From Burkholderiales bacterium JOSHI_001 (GTDB taxonomy: Bacteria > Pseudomonadota > Gammaproteobacteria > Burkholderiales > Burkholderiaceae_C), in contig CM001438.1 of NCBI GenBank assembly GCA_000244995.1, positions 1,976,921-2,040,920 on the forward strand: a stretch of 64,000 nt of DNA, in the 5' to 3' direction. Below the pieces are notes generated by a model. The model searched no databases. It was not told the DNA's origin and worked only from the letters and a program-made list of their open reading frames with translations. This document shows, piece by piece, positions 33,678 through 42,011 of this stretch. A program made the translations under genes and the position numbers. Within the stretch, counting starts at the first letter, position 1; every line of letters starts with the position of its first letter.

Positions 33678-33806
33678 GCCTAACGTTCGAGGTAAGGCGG
33701 GCCCTACAGCGGAGCGCGTAAGGCCCGGCAGGGACGATGATAACTTTGGCCCAGCCGGGCCTTACGTGCGCAGCTGTTGGGGCTCGCCTTGACCGAGGGG
33801 TTAGGC
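33678..33806 (-). repeat. attC, type A
   Basis: Core CGGCAGG / CCAGCCG. Confidence 0.92.
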
Positions 33807-33837
33807 GGCACTTTTCTGCCGTGCTGAAGCGAGTAGT

Positions 33838-34305
33838 TCACCTCTTGGCCTTGAAGGCAACGTAGAACAAGTACGCAAAGGAAATGATCGCAAGCGGCAA
33901 TGTGACGAATAGCATTGTCACTTGGCGACTCGCGTTGATTACCGAGAATCGGTGATCACTCTCGTCCACTACCGTAGTTATTGCTGTACCTGCCTTGAGT
34001 GACTGAGCGATTGATTCACATGTTTCCTTTGGAACTCTGGGGTTTCCTACCCAATAGGAGTCTCCGTAGCGCGTGATGCCACCCACGGTGTATTTATAGC
34101 CAATGGAAACTGTATAGCTGACCATCCCTCGGCGCGTAGACTTGTTGCACTGCGCGCTGGCGGTAACTTGCCCGGGGGCATTGACTGAGAGGCTGCGGAA
34201 CAGGTGTAGCTCGCGCACCTCCATTGCGCTGATGATGCTCGCGGCGAGCAGAACAATAGCCGCTGCAACAGAAGGTGAAACCTGGCGGGAGTGAATTGTG
34301 GCCAT
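33838..34305 (-). CDS. DUF3592 membrane protein
   Basis: 155 residues; TM helices near residues 10-28 and 128-150 enclose an extracytoplasmic beta domain with Y-K-Y-T-V-G-G-I-T-R-Y-G-D and a K-A-G-T-A-I-T-T-V-V-D region, as in DUF3592 proteins. Function unknown. Confidence 0.75.
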   Translation of the reverse strand: MATIHSRQVSPSVAAAIVLLAASIISAMEVRELHLFRSLSVNAPGQVTASAQCNKSTRRGMVSYTVSIGYKYTVGGITRYGDSYWVGNPRVPKETCESIAQSLKAGTAITTVVDESDHRFSVINASRQVTMLFVTLPLAIISFAYLFYVAFKAKR

Positions 34306-34336
34306 CTACGGAGCGTACGCCGGGCGTTCTCGTGCC

Positions 34337-34465
34337 GCCTAACGTTCGAGCTAAGCGGGCGCCAACGGCAGGACGCCAGGCCCGGGCCGGTGAAAATGTA
34401 CAGAGTACCACCGGCCCGGGCCTGGTGGCCTGCCGTTGGTGCTCCGCTTGAGCGAGGGGTTAGGC
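34337..34465 (-). repeat. attC, type D
   Basis: Arms GTTCGAGCTAAGCGG / CCGCTTGAGCGAGG; core AGGCCCGGGCCGG. Confidence 0.9.
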
Positions 34466-34498
34466 CTCACTGAGGTGCCGCTTGGAGTGCATTGCGGT

Positions 34499-34813
34499 TC
34501 ATGACCTGCAGTTCAGTACGGAGCGAAGGTCGGCTTGAAGCTCTTCTGGGACACCTTCCCAGGCGGTGGTTTCGACAATTTGAAGGTCTTCGTCGTAAGC
34601 AGTCTTCAAAGTTGCCGCGATGTGGCGTAGCAGTTCTACATGTTCCCAGCGCTTTGGCTCGTAAGCATGAAGCGCTCGCAGAGCCCTGTGCCAACGCAGG
34701 CCGTTTGCTTCACGATAGATGTACTCGTAAGTTTCGCCCGGTTCAATTCTTGGCAAGACAAACAGCTGACCCGTCGTGTCGATGTACAGCTTGGCAACAG
34801 GGCGGGGATCCAT
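34499..34813 (-). CDS. Hypothetical protein, 104 aa
   Basis: Not recognised. Starts V-A-K-L-Y-I-D-T-T-G-Q-L-F-V-L-P (beta hairpin) then a helical C-half (W-E-H-V-E-L-L-R-H-I-A-A-T-L-K-T-A-Y). Soluble and acidic. Confidence 0.55.
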   Translation of the reverse strand: MDPRPVAKLYIDTTGQLFVLPRIEPGETYEYIYREANGLRWHRALRALHAYEPKRWEHVELLRHIAATLKTAYDEDLQIVETTAWEGVPEELQADLRSVLNCRS

Positions 34814-34881
34814 GTTTATGGGTTTGGGTATGGTCGATTTGGGTTCTCGGGAGCGGACGCGAAAAACTGGTCGGTTGTGAG

Positions 34882-35010
34882 GCCTAACGTTCGAGGTAAG
34901 GCGGGCCCTACAGCGGAGCGTGTAAGGTCCGGAGCGGACGATGATAACTTTGGCCGTTCCGGGCCTTGCACGCTCCGCTGTTGGGGCTCGCCTTGACCGA
35001 GGGGTTAGGT
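34882..35010 (-). repeat. attC, type A, extended pairing; right end GTTAGGT
   Basis: GCGGAGCGTG / CACGCTCCGC pair as at 30071. Its last base is also the first base of the vapBC -35 box. Confidence 0.92.
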
Positions 35011-35038
35011 TTCACTTTTTGCCCTGAGCGCGTATGAT
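35010..35038 (+). promoter_or_regulatory. Predicted sigma-70 promoter of vapBC
   Basis: TTTCAC (35010-35015), 17-base spacer, TATGAT (35033-35038). The -35 box begins on the last base of the attC, so the cassette carries its own promoter at its edge. Confidence 0.65.
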
Positions 35039-35064
35039 GTGTACGGAAGATCTGGAGTGTACAC
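35039..35064 (+). promoter_or_regulatory. Possible VapBC operator
   Basis: Repeated GTGTAC (about 35039 and 35057) with the second copy extended to the palindrome GTGTACAC, lying between the -10 box and the vapB start; typical position for autoregulation by the VapBC complex. Confidence 0.45.
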
Positions 35065-35259
35065 ATGCGAACCAACATTGTGATTGATGACAAGTTGATG
35101 GCTGAGGCCTTGAAGGCCTCGGGGGCGAAGACCAAGAAGGAAGCTGTGGAACTCGGACTCAAGACACTTCTCCGTCTAAGTGCACAGAGCGAGGTTCGAC
35201 GGCTGCGTGGAAAGGTGAAGTGGGAAGGTGATTTGGACGCTATGAGGCGCGACAAGTGA
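35065..35259 (+). CDS. vapB: VapB-type antitoxin
   Basis: 64 residues: M-R-T-N-I-V-I-D-D-K-L-M-A-E-A (ribbon plus first helix), then K-T-K-K-E-A-V-E-L-G-L-K-T-L-L (helix 2), the VapB family (DUF2191) DNA-binding fold, and a C-terminal L-R-G-K-V-K-W-E-G-D-L toxin-binding tail. Opposite in direction to most cassette genes. Overlaps vapC by four bases (GTGA). Confidence 0.9.
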   Translation: MRTNIVIDDKLMAEALKASGAKTKKEAVELGLKTLLRLSAQSEVRRLRGKVKWEGDLDAMRRDK

Positions 35260-35657
35260 TTCTCGTTGACTCAAGTGTTTGGATCGACTATCTACGCGGC
35301 AATGCGACGCCCCAGGCGGAGAAGCTTGACTCCCTCTTGGGCGTGGCGCCATTGGCGATTGGTGACTTGATCCTCACAGAAGTTCTTCAAGGGTGCTCTA
35401 CGGACCGCGAGTTCAACGAAGTACGGAGAACCCTAAGCGCTTTGCACCTGATCACGCTTGGTGGGCCAGACGTTGCCGTAGAGGCGGCAAAGAATTTTCG
35501 GCGATTGCGCACTCTCGGCGTGACCATTCGAAAGACTGTCGATACTGTCATCGCTACGCGATGCATCGTTGACAAACTCGAACTGCTACACAACGACAGG
35601 GACTTTCAGCCGTTTGCCGACCACCTAGGCCTGCGTTGCGTGGCTTGTGAAACCTAA
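35256..35657 (+). CDS. vapC: VapC-type PIN-domain toxin
   Basis: 133 residues starting at GTG 35256. PIN catalytic acids are present: V-D-S-S-V-W-I-D (Asp near residue 4), D-L-I-L-T-E-V-L-Q-G (Glu near 41), K-T-V-D-T-V-I-A (Asp near 96) and N-D-R-D-F (Asp near 116). A site-specific RNase, neutralised by VapB. Its TAA stop lies in the ACCTAAC box of the following attC, mirroring what minus-strand genes do at the other end. Confidence 0.92.
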   Translation: MILVDSSVWIDYLRGNATPQAEKLDSLLGVAPLAIGDLILTEVLQGCSTDREFNEVRRTLSALHLITLGGPDVAVEAAKNFRRLRTLGVTIRKTVDTVIATRCIVDKLELLHNDRDFQPFADHLGLRCVACET

Positions 35658-35780
35658 CGTTCGAGGTAAGGCGGGCCCTACAGCGGAGCGTGTAAGGCCC
35701 GGAACGGACGATGAATGATATGGCCGTTCCGGGCCTTGCACGCGCAGCTGTTGGGGCTCGCCTTGACCGAGGGGTTAGGC
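35652..35780 (-). repeat. attC, type A, left end ACCTAAC
   Basis: Holds stops from both sides: vapC (plus) and the thioesterase gene (minus). Confidence 0.92.
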
Positions 35781-36161
35781 CGCACTCTCTTGCTTTGGCG
35801 TAAAGATTGCGAAGGTGCCATTTGCCTTGGCTACAAGCTTTGAACTTTGGCTAACGACAGCCTCAATGTTGGCAGTTGATCGGCCGCGATGAATTACCTC
35901 GCTGCGGCACTCGACAAGGCCCTCGAGTACTGGCCTGAAGTAGTTGATCTTGATCTCGATGGTAGAGCACCGCTGATCCTGGGCGAGAACTGAAATCAGG
36001 GCGCAGCCCATTCCTGTATCGGCCAGCGTGAAGATCGCGCCGCCGTGGACCGCGCCCTGGGAGTTGTTGTGAATGTCTTGGACTTGGAGTGACAGCAGGC
36101 TACTTCCTTCTCCGCTTTCGAGGATCTTCACACCTACATGATCAACAAACGGTCTGGGCAT
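35775..36161 (-). CDS. PaaI-family hotdog thioesterase
   Basis: 128 residues. V-H-G-G-A-I-F-T-L-A-D-T-G-M-G-C-A (residues 38-54) is the PaaI acyl-CoA thioesterase helix with the catalytic Asp, preceded by N-N-S-Q-G-A. C-terminal strands (E-I-K-I-N-Y-F-R-P, G-R-S-T-A-N-I-E-A) complete the hotdog. Likely hydrolyses aryl- or acyl-CoA; precise substrate unknown. Confidence 0.88.
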   Translation of the reverse strand: MPRPFVDHVGVKILESGEGSSLLSLQVQDIHNNSQGAVHGGAIFTLADTGMGCALISVLAQDQRCSTIEIKINYFRPVLEGLVECRSEVIHRGRSTANIEAVVSQSSKLVAKANGTFAIFTPKQESAA

Positions 36162-36182
36162 GGCAGTGAGTTCGCTTGTGCG

Positions 36183-36311
36183 GCCTAACGTTCGAGGTAA
36201 GGCGGGCCCTACAGCGGAGCGTGTAAGGCCCGGAAGGGACGATGATAACTTTGGCCCTGCCGGGCCTTACATGCGCAGCTGTTGGGACTCGCCTTGACCG
36301 AGGGGTTAGGC
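36183..36311 (-). repeat. attC, type A
   Basis: Core CGGAAGG / CCTGCCG; right part reads TTGGGACTCG. Confidence 0.92.
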
Positions 36312-36386
36312 CTCGCTGCGCTACGCCGGCCTGGTGGGTGCATGATGCCAATGACCTTGCCGAATGCTATGCCTGGGCGCCTTGGA

Positions 36387-36795
36387 TCAAGTGTCAACCG
36401 GCTTCTTGGGCAAGTTGTCTTTGATGTCTAGCCAGGAGACATGCGTGTCGTAGAAGACATGCATTGAAGGAGTCTGGTCCAGGGAATCGTCAAGCAGCGC
36501 GCGTGCGATGTGCATCTCGTCCGGCCAGCGACTGGATGTGAACAACATTGGAGTGCCGCATTGCGCACAGGAGCCACGCTTTGCGCCTGGACTGGATTCG
36601 TACCAATTCAGCTGTGCATCTGGGTCTTGGATGTTCACATCCCCCGTATGGAAACCTGCCCAAGTGACGAGTGGAGCGCCGTGTGCTCGCCTGCAGTAGG
36701 TGCAGTGGCAGTGAGCGACCCACTTTGAGTGGTAAGAGCGCTTCGACCTTGACGCTGCCGCACAAACACGAGCCGAGAGTGGATTTGGAGTTCAT
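36387..36795 (-). pseudogene. GFA-family gene, frameshifted
   Basis: Start at ATG 36795 reads G-S-C-L-C-G-S-V-K (first zinc motif); a one-base shift near 36725-36735 then moves the rest into another frame reading H-C-H-C-T-Y-C-R-R-A-H-G, G-S-C-A-Q-C-G-T-P-M-L-F and a normal family C-terminus. Total length is not a multiple of three. Without the shift it would be a normal GFA protein of about 135 residues. Confidence 0.8.
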
Positions 36796-36801
36796 GGCGA
36801 G

Positions 36802-36882
36802 GCCTAACGTTTGAATTAACGCGGGCCCAGCGGGTGGCCGGGCATGAACTGGCTGGGAGGATAAGCGAAGTGGCCCAGGCTG
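36802..36882 (-). repeat. Half attC, type B, fused to cassette N3
   Basis: Left half intact to AAGTGGCCCAGGC, then the sequence switches to the middle of an N4-like cassette. The right half and the cassette end were deleted. Confidence 0.8.
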
Positions 36883-37147
36883 GGCCTGGCGCGCGATAGC
36901 GCGCGACTCCCGCGCTGCACGGCCTTGGCAATGCGAGGCCAGTGCTCCAGGCGCGGCGATGTGCAACTGACCGGATGGCGTTGCCCACGAACTGGTGCCG
37001 ACGCCGTGCCGCTGAATTGCAATGGTGTTTTGGGTTGCGCGCGTGAGCGGCACTGAGGCTTGGAAGTTTGGCTAGGCAGACAACAGGCTTGAATTGCGCG
37101 CCTGGTTCGATGGAACTCGTGACGTGGCATGAGGGGCGCGCTGCGTT
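36883..37147 (-). other. ORF-less cassette N3 (truncated)
   Basis: Near-identical to N4 (52660-52918) including the GCGCGC-GATA-GCGCGC hairpin. No supported gene. Confidence 0.55.
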
Positions 37148-37276
37148 GCCTAACGTTCGAGGTAAGGCGGGCCCTACAGCGGAGCGCGTAAGGCCCGGAT
37201 GGGACGATGATGAATTTGGCCCAGCCGGGCCTTACGTGCGCAGCTGTTGGGGCTCGCCTTGACCGAGGGGTTAGGC
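37148..37276 (-). repeat. attC, type A
   Basis: Core CGGATGG / CCAGCCG; carries the stop of the PEP-CTERM gene. Confidence 0.92.
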
Positions 37277-38203
37277 TGCGCTCGGACTGCCGTATGTGAG
37301 AGGCGAAGCGATGCATTGCCCTGGCCGGCGGTGGACGACACCCAACCCGACCAGGCCAATCAGGAGCAACGCAGCGGTGTCTACTTCGGGCACTGCCGTG
37401 GTGTAGTCGAAACCCGACGATGACACGGCGGAGTACGGGACCGCAGCACCATAGTCATCCTGGACGCTCAGAATCCCGCCCCAAAGCGCGGTGTGCGAAC
37501 TGTCTGCGGCTGCGTCACCGCTAGCGGTCAGAGATCCGTATGCGTAAGCATACGATGTGAGCGTCGCGGTCAGATCGAACGGCACGCCGAAGATAAAGGC
37601 GAATTCCAATTGGAGGGAGCCAGGACCTGGCGTCACGGGCGTCCTACCGCTTGAATTCACCAGGACTGCATTGCGCGTGATTGCGCAAACCCCACTTGGG
37701 CAATCAGGTGTCAAGGCATCCCCGATCTCGGAGAAGTACAGAAGCCCGCCTGATGTCGCCATCAGCTTGATATCGCTCTGCGCTTGGCTGCCGACCGGGC
37801 TTGGGTCGGTTAACGACAGGGACCAGGTGTAGTTCAACGCCACCGTTACATGACCGAGTTGACCGGTCAGGGCGTCGTTGCTCAGCGTAATCGCGTCTGA
37901 CCAAGACGAGCGGACGTACAGGCCAGACCAGTTGTCGCCAAGACGCGATACCGACGGCGGCACGTGCTCGTTGGCTAGAACTCGCAGGCGACCGAACTCG
38001 GCCGAGGCCTGCAGTTCTGAAGTGCCGCCGAACGACGCAAATGAACCGCTGACGGGTGCCACAGGGTCTGTGACGATGACAGGCAGACCTCCAAAGAACG
38101 GCCCGCTATGGGCATACTCAATGAATGTCGAACCTTGAGCGTGCGCAGCGGACTGGATGCAGGCGAAACTGGCGATCACCAACGCCAATATGGATCTAGG
38201 CAT
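37271..38203 (-). CDS. PEP-CTERM-like exported protein
   Basis: 310 residues from ATG 38203 (AAGGAA upstream). Signal peptide 1-22 (A-A-H-A-Q-G), a long beta-rich mature domain, then V-P-E-V-D-T-A-A-L-L-L-I-G-L-V-G-L-G-V-V and H-R-R near the C-terminus: the sorting signal for exosortase, here with V-P-E-V rather than V-P-E-P. An 18-residue extension follows the Arg cluster and runs into attC, unlike the usual abrupt end. Needs chromosomal EpsH/exosortase. Confidence 0.75.
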   Translation of the reverse strand: MPRSILALVIASFACIQSAAHAQGSTFIEYAHSGPFFGGLPVIVTDPVAPVSGSFASFGGTSELQASAEFGRLRVLANEHVPPSVSRLGDNWSGLYVRSSWSDAITLSNDALTGQLGHVTVALNYTWSLSLTDPSPVGSQAQSDIKLMATSGGLLYFSEIGDALTPDCPSGVCAITRNAVLVNSSGRTPVTPGPGSLQLEFAFIFGVPFDLTATLTSYAYAYGSLTASGDAAADSSHTALWGGILSVQDDYGAAVPYSAVSSSGFDYTTAVPEVDTAALLLIGLVGLGVVHRRPGQCIASPLTYGSPSAA

Positions 38204-38342
38204 GGCTGGGTTCCTTTCGCGGGGGAATTGGCAGAGTACGCTTGAACCTAGGGCGCCGCAAGTTTTCCGGTTGGTAACCATGCTTTGGCGCCGCAATTTC
38301 TCTTCAATTGACTTCGCCTGGGCAGCACCACATCGCTGCGCA

Positions 38343-38471
38343 GCCTAACGTTTGAATTAACGCGGGCCCTACGGCTGGCCGGGCGTGAACTGGCTGGGAG
38401 GATAAGCGAAGTGGCCCAGGCAGGGCACGACCGGCCAGCCGTTGGGGCTCGCGTTGAATGAAGGGTTAGGC
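38343..38471 (-). repeat. attC, type B (ACGACCGGCC core)
   Basis: Belongs to S2. Confidence 0.92.
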
Positions 38472-38717
38472 CAGGAGGTGAACGGAGCAGCGGTGACGGC
38501 AGCGGCTGGACGGGGCGCACGCCAGTGCGCCTGGACCTTGCCAGCAAGCTGAAGCAATGCAAAGTGCCTCGGGCATGGGCTGCGCAGCAGCCGATGCAAA
38601 GGGGAGGTTGGTTGGCGCAAAGCGCCAAGCAACCGCGTGGAACTGGCCCAAAACCCTTGTTGACTGCCTGACCAGGTTTGGTTGGGATGGTTGCAGTACC
38701 GTGCATGTGCATGCAGG
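38472..38717 (-). other. Short ORF-less structured cassette S2
   Basis: Hairpin A as GGCGCA-CGCCAG-TGCGCC; hairpin B normal; hairpin C as GGTTG...TTGGCGC-AAA-GCGCCAA...CAACC, fully paired. Confidence 0.75.
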
Positions 38718-38846
38718 GCCTAACGTTTGAATTAACGCGGGCCCGACAGCTGGCCGGGCATGACATGACTGCGACGATAGCCGATTTGGCGCAGGCAGGG
38801 CAGGCCCGGCCAGCTGTTGGGGCTCGCGTTGAATGAAGGGTTAGGC
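38718..38846 (-). repeat. attC, type B
   Basis: Belongs to SC9. Confidence 0.92.
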
Positions 38847-39296
38847 ACCGCCATGCCGAAGCGAGCGTTCGGGCCGGGCCTTTGTGGGACTCGCCTGCGG
38901 TGGTTGCCGAGAAGAGATGGGCACCGAAGTACCGCCCCGCGGCCATGCCAGCCAGCTTGCGGGCCGCAAACCGCCTCGGGCATGGGCTGCGAAGCAGCAG
39001 ATGCAGCAGGGAAGGCTGGTTGGCACAACGGGCCAAGCAGCCGCACGGCCTGGCCCGGTGGGGCCGAAACCCTCGGTGGTGCAACTTGCGGCACGGTGTT
39101 TGGCAATTTCCCTTCTTGCCAAGGCCTCGGTGCCAAAGGCCCCGCCTAAGCTGGGATGAAGCCCGCCTTGTGTTTCGGCTGCGGCTTGCCGCAGTCTCCT
39201 CTGGCCTATTGCGCTGACCGCGTTCTCGGAGGTGACTTGCATCTTCCTTGCGGTGGTGGCCTTGCGACGCGGCCTCGGCATGCTGGCTTTCGCGGT
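38847..39296 (-). other. ORF-less structured cassette SC9
   Basis: Near-identical to SC14; the pair defines the IS481 copy 4 insertion point. Hairpin B reads GCAGCAG rather than GCAGCCG on its 3' side. Confidence 0.75.
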
Positions 39297-39425
39297 GCCT
39301 AACGTTCGAGGTAAGGCGGGCCCTACAGCGGAGCGCGTAAGCCCCGCATAGGACGATGATAACTTTGGCCTATGCGGGGCTTACGCGCGCAGCTGTTGGG
39401 GCTCGCCTTGACCGAGGGGTTAGGC
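39297..39425 (-). repeat. attC, type A
   Basis: Core GCATAGG / CCTATGC, another compensated variant. Confidence 0.92.
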
Positions 39426-39436
39426 CGCACCGTTCC

Positions 39437-39862
39437 CTATTGGCACTTTGATGCAATATTGGACTCGACATCTCGCAGGAGCTCCAACTTCTTTGAGCCA
39501 GTGGCAACTAACGTCGCACCGTCGGGCAAAGGCATGCTAAACGGACCCGGGAGCTTCAGCTGTGTGCGCATCGAATACAGGCGATCACACTCACGCTTGA
39601 GCACTGCCGTGGACTTAAGCTCTTCCTCACGTTTCTGAGCCTGACTTTCCAGAAAGCGCCGTCTACTTTGTTCGCCTGCAACGCGCTCAGCCTCTGATTG
39701 CTTCTGAATCGGAACCATGGAGGCAGTCTGTCCGGCCAATGGCGGCGCATTGCTGTAGACAACCCTGCCAGACTTATCTACGTGCTTATAGATCTGTGCC
39801 AATGCGAGCGAGGCAAGAGCCAAGAGGCAGAGGACTAGGATTGATTTGGTAGGGCGAATCAC
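39437..39862 (-). CDS. Exported DUF4124 protein
   Basis: 141 residues. Signal peptide 1-22, then I-Y-K-H-V-D-K-S-G-R-V-V-Y-S-N-A-P-P (DUF4124 core), followed by a charged helix (Q-K-R-E-E-E-L-K). Periplasmic. Family function unknown. Confidence 0.85.
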   Translation of the reverse strand: MIRPTKSILVLCLLALASLALAQIYKHVDKSGRVVYSNAPPLAGQTASMVPIQKQSEAERVAGEQSRRRFLESQAQKREEELKSTAVLKRECDRLYSMRTQLKLPGPFSMPLPDGATLVATGSKKLELLRDVESNIASKCQ

Positions 39863-39974
39863 TTATGGCATAGGAAGTAGGTACGACGCAATGATGCAAC
39901 CCTTGCTGTTGCCGACTCTGACCAGGCGCAACTGGCCTCGACATACTCTGGCATCGAGGCACTCGAATTGTGCG

Positions 39975-40106
39975 GCCTAACGTTCGAGCTAAGCTGGCAC
40001 CAGCGGGGTGGCGCGCTGAGCAGCAAGCGCAAAATGGGCCGCAGGCCCAGCGCTTGATGACCAGTGTGCCACGCCGTTGGGGCTCAGCTTGAGCGAGGGG
40101 TTAGGC
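39975..40106 (-). repeat. attC, type E (132 bp)
   Basis: Arms GTTCGAGCTAAGCTGG / CTCAGCTTGAGCGAGG. IS481 copy 2 begins nine bases beyond it. Confidence 0.9.
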
Positions 40107-40115
40107 AGCACCGAG

Positions 40116-41423
40116 GGTACGGACCGGGTTGATGGGTGACACTTTAGTCTGGGTTGATAGGTAACACACCGATGGACGATGGACTCCTTGAAGGAGGAGT
40201 CCGATGCCTTGGAGTGAGACCACGACCATGGATGCGAAGGTGGCATTTATTCTGGATTGGAAGAGCCAGAAATACCAGGTGACGGAGCTGTGCGCGAGGT
40301 ACGGCGTGAGCCGCAAGACGGCGTACAAGTGGATCAACCGGTACCTTGAAGACGGGCCGGACGGGCTGTGGGACCGCAGCCATGCACCCAGGCGTTCGCC
40401 ACACCGCACAAGCGCGCAGGTGGAGCAAGCGATCGTGCAGCAGAGGCTGCGGCATCCGAGCTGGGGCCCGAAGAAGCTGATCTGGACGCTGCAGCGCTGG
40501 CAACCGGAGCTGGAACTGCCCAGCCTGGGGACGGTGGCAGAGATCCTGAAGCGCAACGACCTGGTGCTGGCCAAGAGAAGGCCCAGAGCGGTGGGCCACC
40601 CCGGGCGGCCGAGCATGGCGGTGAGCAAGCCCAACGACAGTTGGAGCATCGACTTCAAGGGGCAGTTCAGGACGGGCGACGGCAAGTACCTGTACCCGCT
40701 GACGGTGACGGACAACCACAGCCGCTACCTGCTGGCGTGCCAGGGGCTGCCGGGCACGTTGCTGGAGCCCACGCAGGCGGTACTGAGCCGGGTGTTCAAG
40801 GAGCATGGGCTGCCCAGCCGGATGAGAAGCGACAACGGGGTGCCATTCGCGGCGTACACGCTGGGAAGGTTGAGTCGGCTGTCGGTGTGGCTGTTGAAGC
40901 TGGGGGTGATGCCGGAACTGATCGAGCCGGGCAAGCCCCAGCAGAATGGGCGGCACGAGAGGATGCACAGGACGCTGAAGGACGAGACGTTGAAGCCGCC
41001 GGGGGCCAACGCTGGAGTGCAGCAGAGGAAGTTCAACAGCTGGCGACAAGAATTCAACCAGGACAGGCCGCACGAGGCCCACGACGGGTTGACACCGGCG
41101 GACGTGCATGTGAACTCGACGAGGCAAATGCCCAGCAAGCTGCTGCAGCCCGAGTACCCTGACCGATTCGAGGTTCGCTACGTCAGCGCCAACGGCGGAA
41201 TTCGATGGCGCAAGAAGTGGCTGAATGTGAGCAGCGTTCTGATTGGAGAACACGTGGGCTTGGAAGAAGTTGACGACGGCAAGTGGGACGTCTACTTCGC
41301 CAACTACAGGCTGGGAACATTGAATGAACGCTTCATGAGAATTGAGGATGTCCTCGGTAAACTGAAGCGCCGCGTGTAACCCATCAACCCGGACTATCTG
41401 TCACCCATCATCCCGACTGCTCA
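40116..41423 (+). mobile_element. IS481-family element, copy 2 (1308 bp, intact)
   Basis: Same ends as copy 1, flanked by CGAG duplication. Inserted nine bases after attC, upstream-most part of the following membrane-protein cassette's 3' end. Confidence 0.93.
40204..41379 (+). CDS. IS481 transposase, intact
   Basis: 391 residues, with AAGGAGG Shine-Dalgarno before ATG 40204 (internal ATG 40228 possible). Helix-turn-helix C-A-R-Y-G-V-S-R-K-T-A-Y-K-W near residues 30-45; rve/DDE integrase core: S-I-D-F-K-G (first Asp, about 151), R-S-D-N-G (second Asp, about 212) and N-G-R-H-E-R-M-H (Glu, about 251). The C-terminal Y-F-A-N-Y-R-L-G is typical of the family. Identical or nearly so in four copies. 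Confidence 0.95.
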   Translation: MPWSETTTMDAKVAFILDWKSQKYQVTELCARYGVSRKTAYKWINRYLEDGPDGLWDRSHAPRRSPHRTSAQVEQAIVQQRLRHPSWGPKKLIWTLQRWQPELELPSLGTVAEILKRNDLVLAKRRPRAVGHPGRPSMAVSKPNDSWSIDFKGQFRTGDGKYLYPLTVTDNHSRYLLACQGLPGTLLEPTQAVLSRVFKEHGLPSRMRSDNGVPFAAYTLGRLSRLSVWLLKLGVMPELIEPGKPQQNGRHERMHRTLKDETLKPPGANAGVQQRKFNSWRQEFNQDRPHEAHDGLTPADVHVNSTRQMPSKLLQPEYPDRFEVRYVSANGGIRWRKKWLNVSSVLIGEHVGLEEVDDGKWDVYFANYRLGTLNERFMRIEDVLGKLKRRV

Positions 41424-41434
41424 CGAGCGCAGGA

Positions 41435-41818
41435 CTACCCGAGTAACCATATCAGCAGCAGCGTGCAGCCGACCGCGACACCGAACCAGAACAGCCATTG
41501 ATTCGCCGCGCCAACGCCTCGTTCCGCCCGCGTGATGGATTCCGGAGCCAGAGAACCACTGATGACGCCCCAGGCGAAGTTGGCCAGAGGCGCAACCGCC
41601 GCCAGTGCTGTGCTTGGGAACAGCGCCGCAAATGTGGCGGAGACGCCGCTCACACCGAAGACGATTGTGGCGAACGAAGTTGCCTGTTCTCCTTTCAGTG
41701 CGAGAACAGCAATCGCGACGAGGATACCAATGACGAGGCCCACCAATACGTAGACGCTCGCTGCGCCGACCCGTAAGGCCATCTGTTCCTCGGCTTCGAT
41801 TCTCTTGGATTGCGTCAC
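41435..41818 (-). CDS. Membrane protein, 127 aa, three TM segments
   Basis: TM helices near residues 20-42, 55-75 and 106-126; the loop holds S-G-S-L-A-P-E-S-I-T-R-A-E-R. Not recognised. IS481 copy 2 lies just 12 bp after its stop, so the coding region was spared. Confidence 0.6.
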   Translation of the reverse strand: MTQSKRIEAEEQMALRVGAASVYVLVGLVIGILVAIAVLALKGEQATSFATIVFGVSGVSATFAALFPSTALAAVAPLANFAWGVISGSLAPESITRAERGVGAANQWLFWFGVAVGCTLLLIWLLG

Positions 41819-41882
41819 TGGATGTTTGGGCGACGTTGTGTTGACTTTAGAGGTATGCGCGACTCAACGGCCTGTCTGTGCT

Positions 41883-42011
41883 GTCTAACGTTCGAGGTAA
41901 GGCGGGCCCTACAGCGGAGCGCGTAAGGCCCGGCAGGGACGATGATAATTCTGGCCCAGCCGGGCCTTACGTGCGTAGCTGTTGGGGCTCGCCTTGACCG
42001 AGGGGTTAGGT
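41883..42011 (-). repeat. attC, type A
   Basis: Ends GTCTAAC and GTTAGGT, both still fitting RYYYAAC / GTTRRRY. Confidence 0.92.

Noticed and set aside
40144-41253. 369-codon frame antisense to the IS481 transposase (also at 60997 and partly 10920, 58110)
   Set aside because: It overlaps an intact transposase with DDE residues; it is a GC-rich shadow frame rich in Arg, Pro and Gln with no start context.
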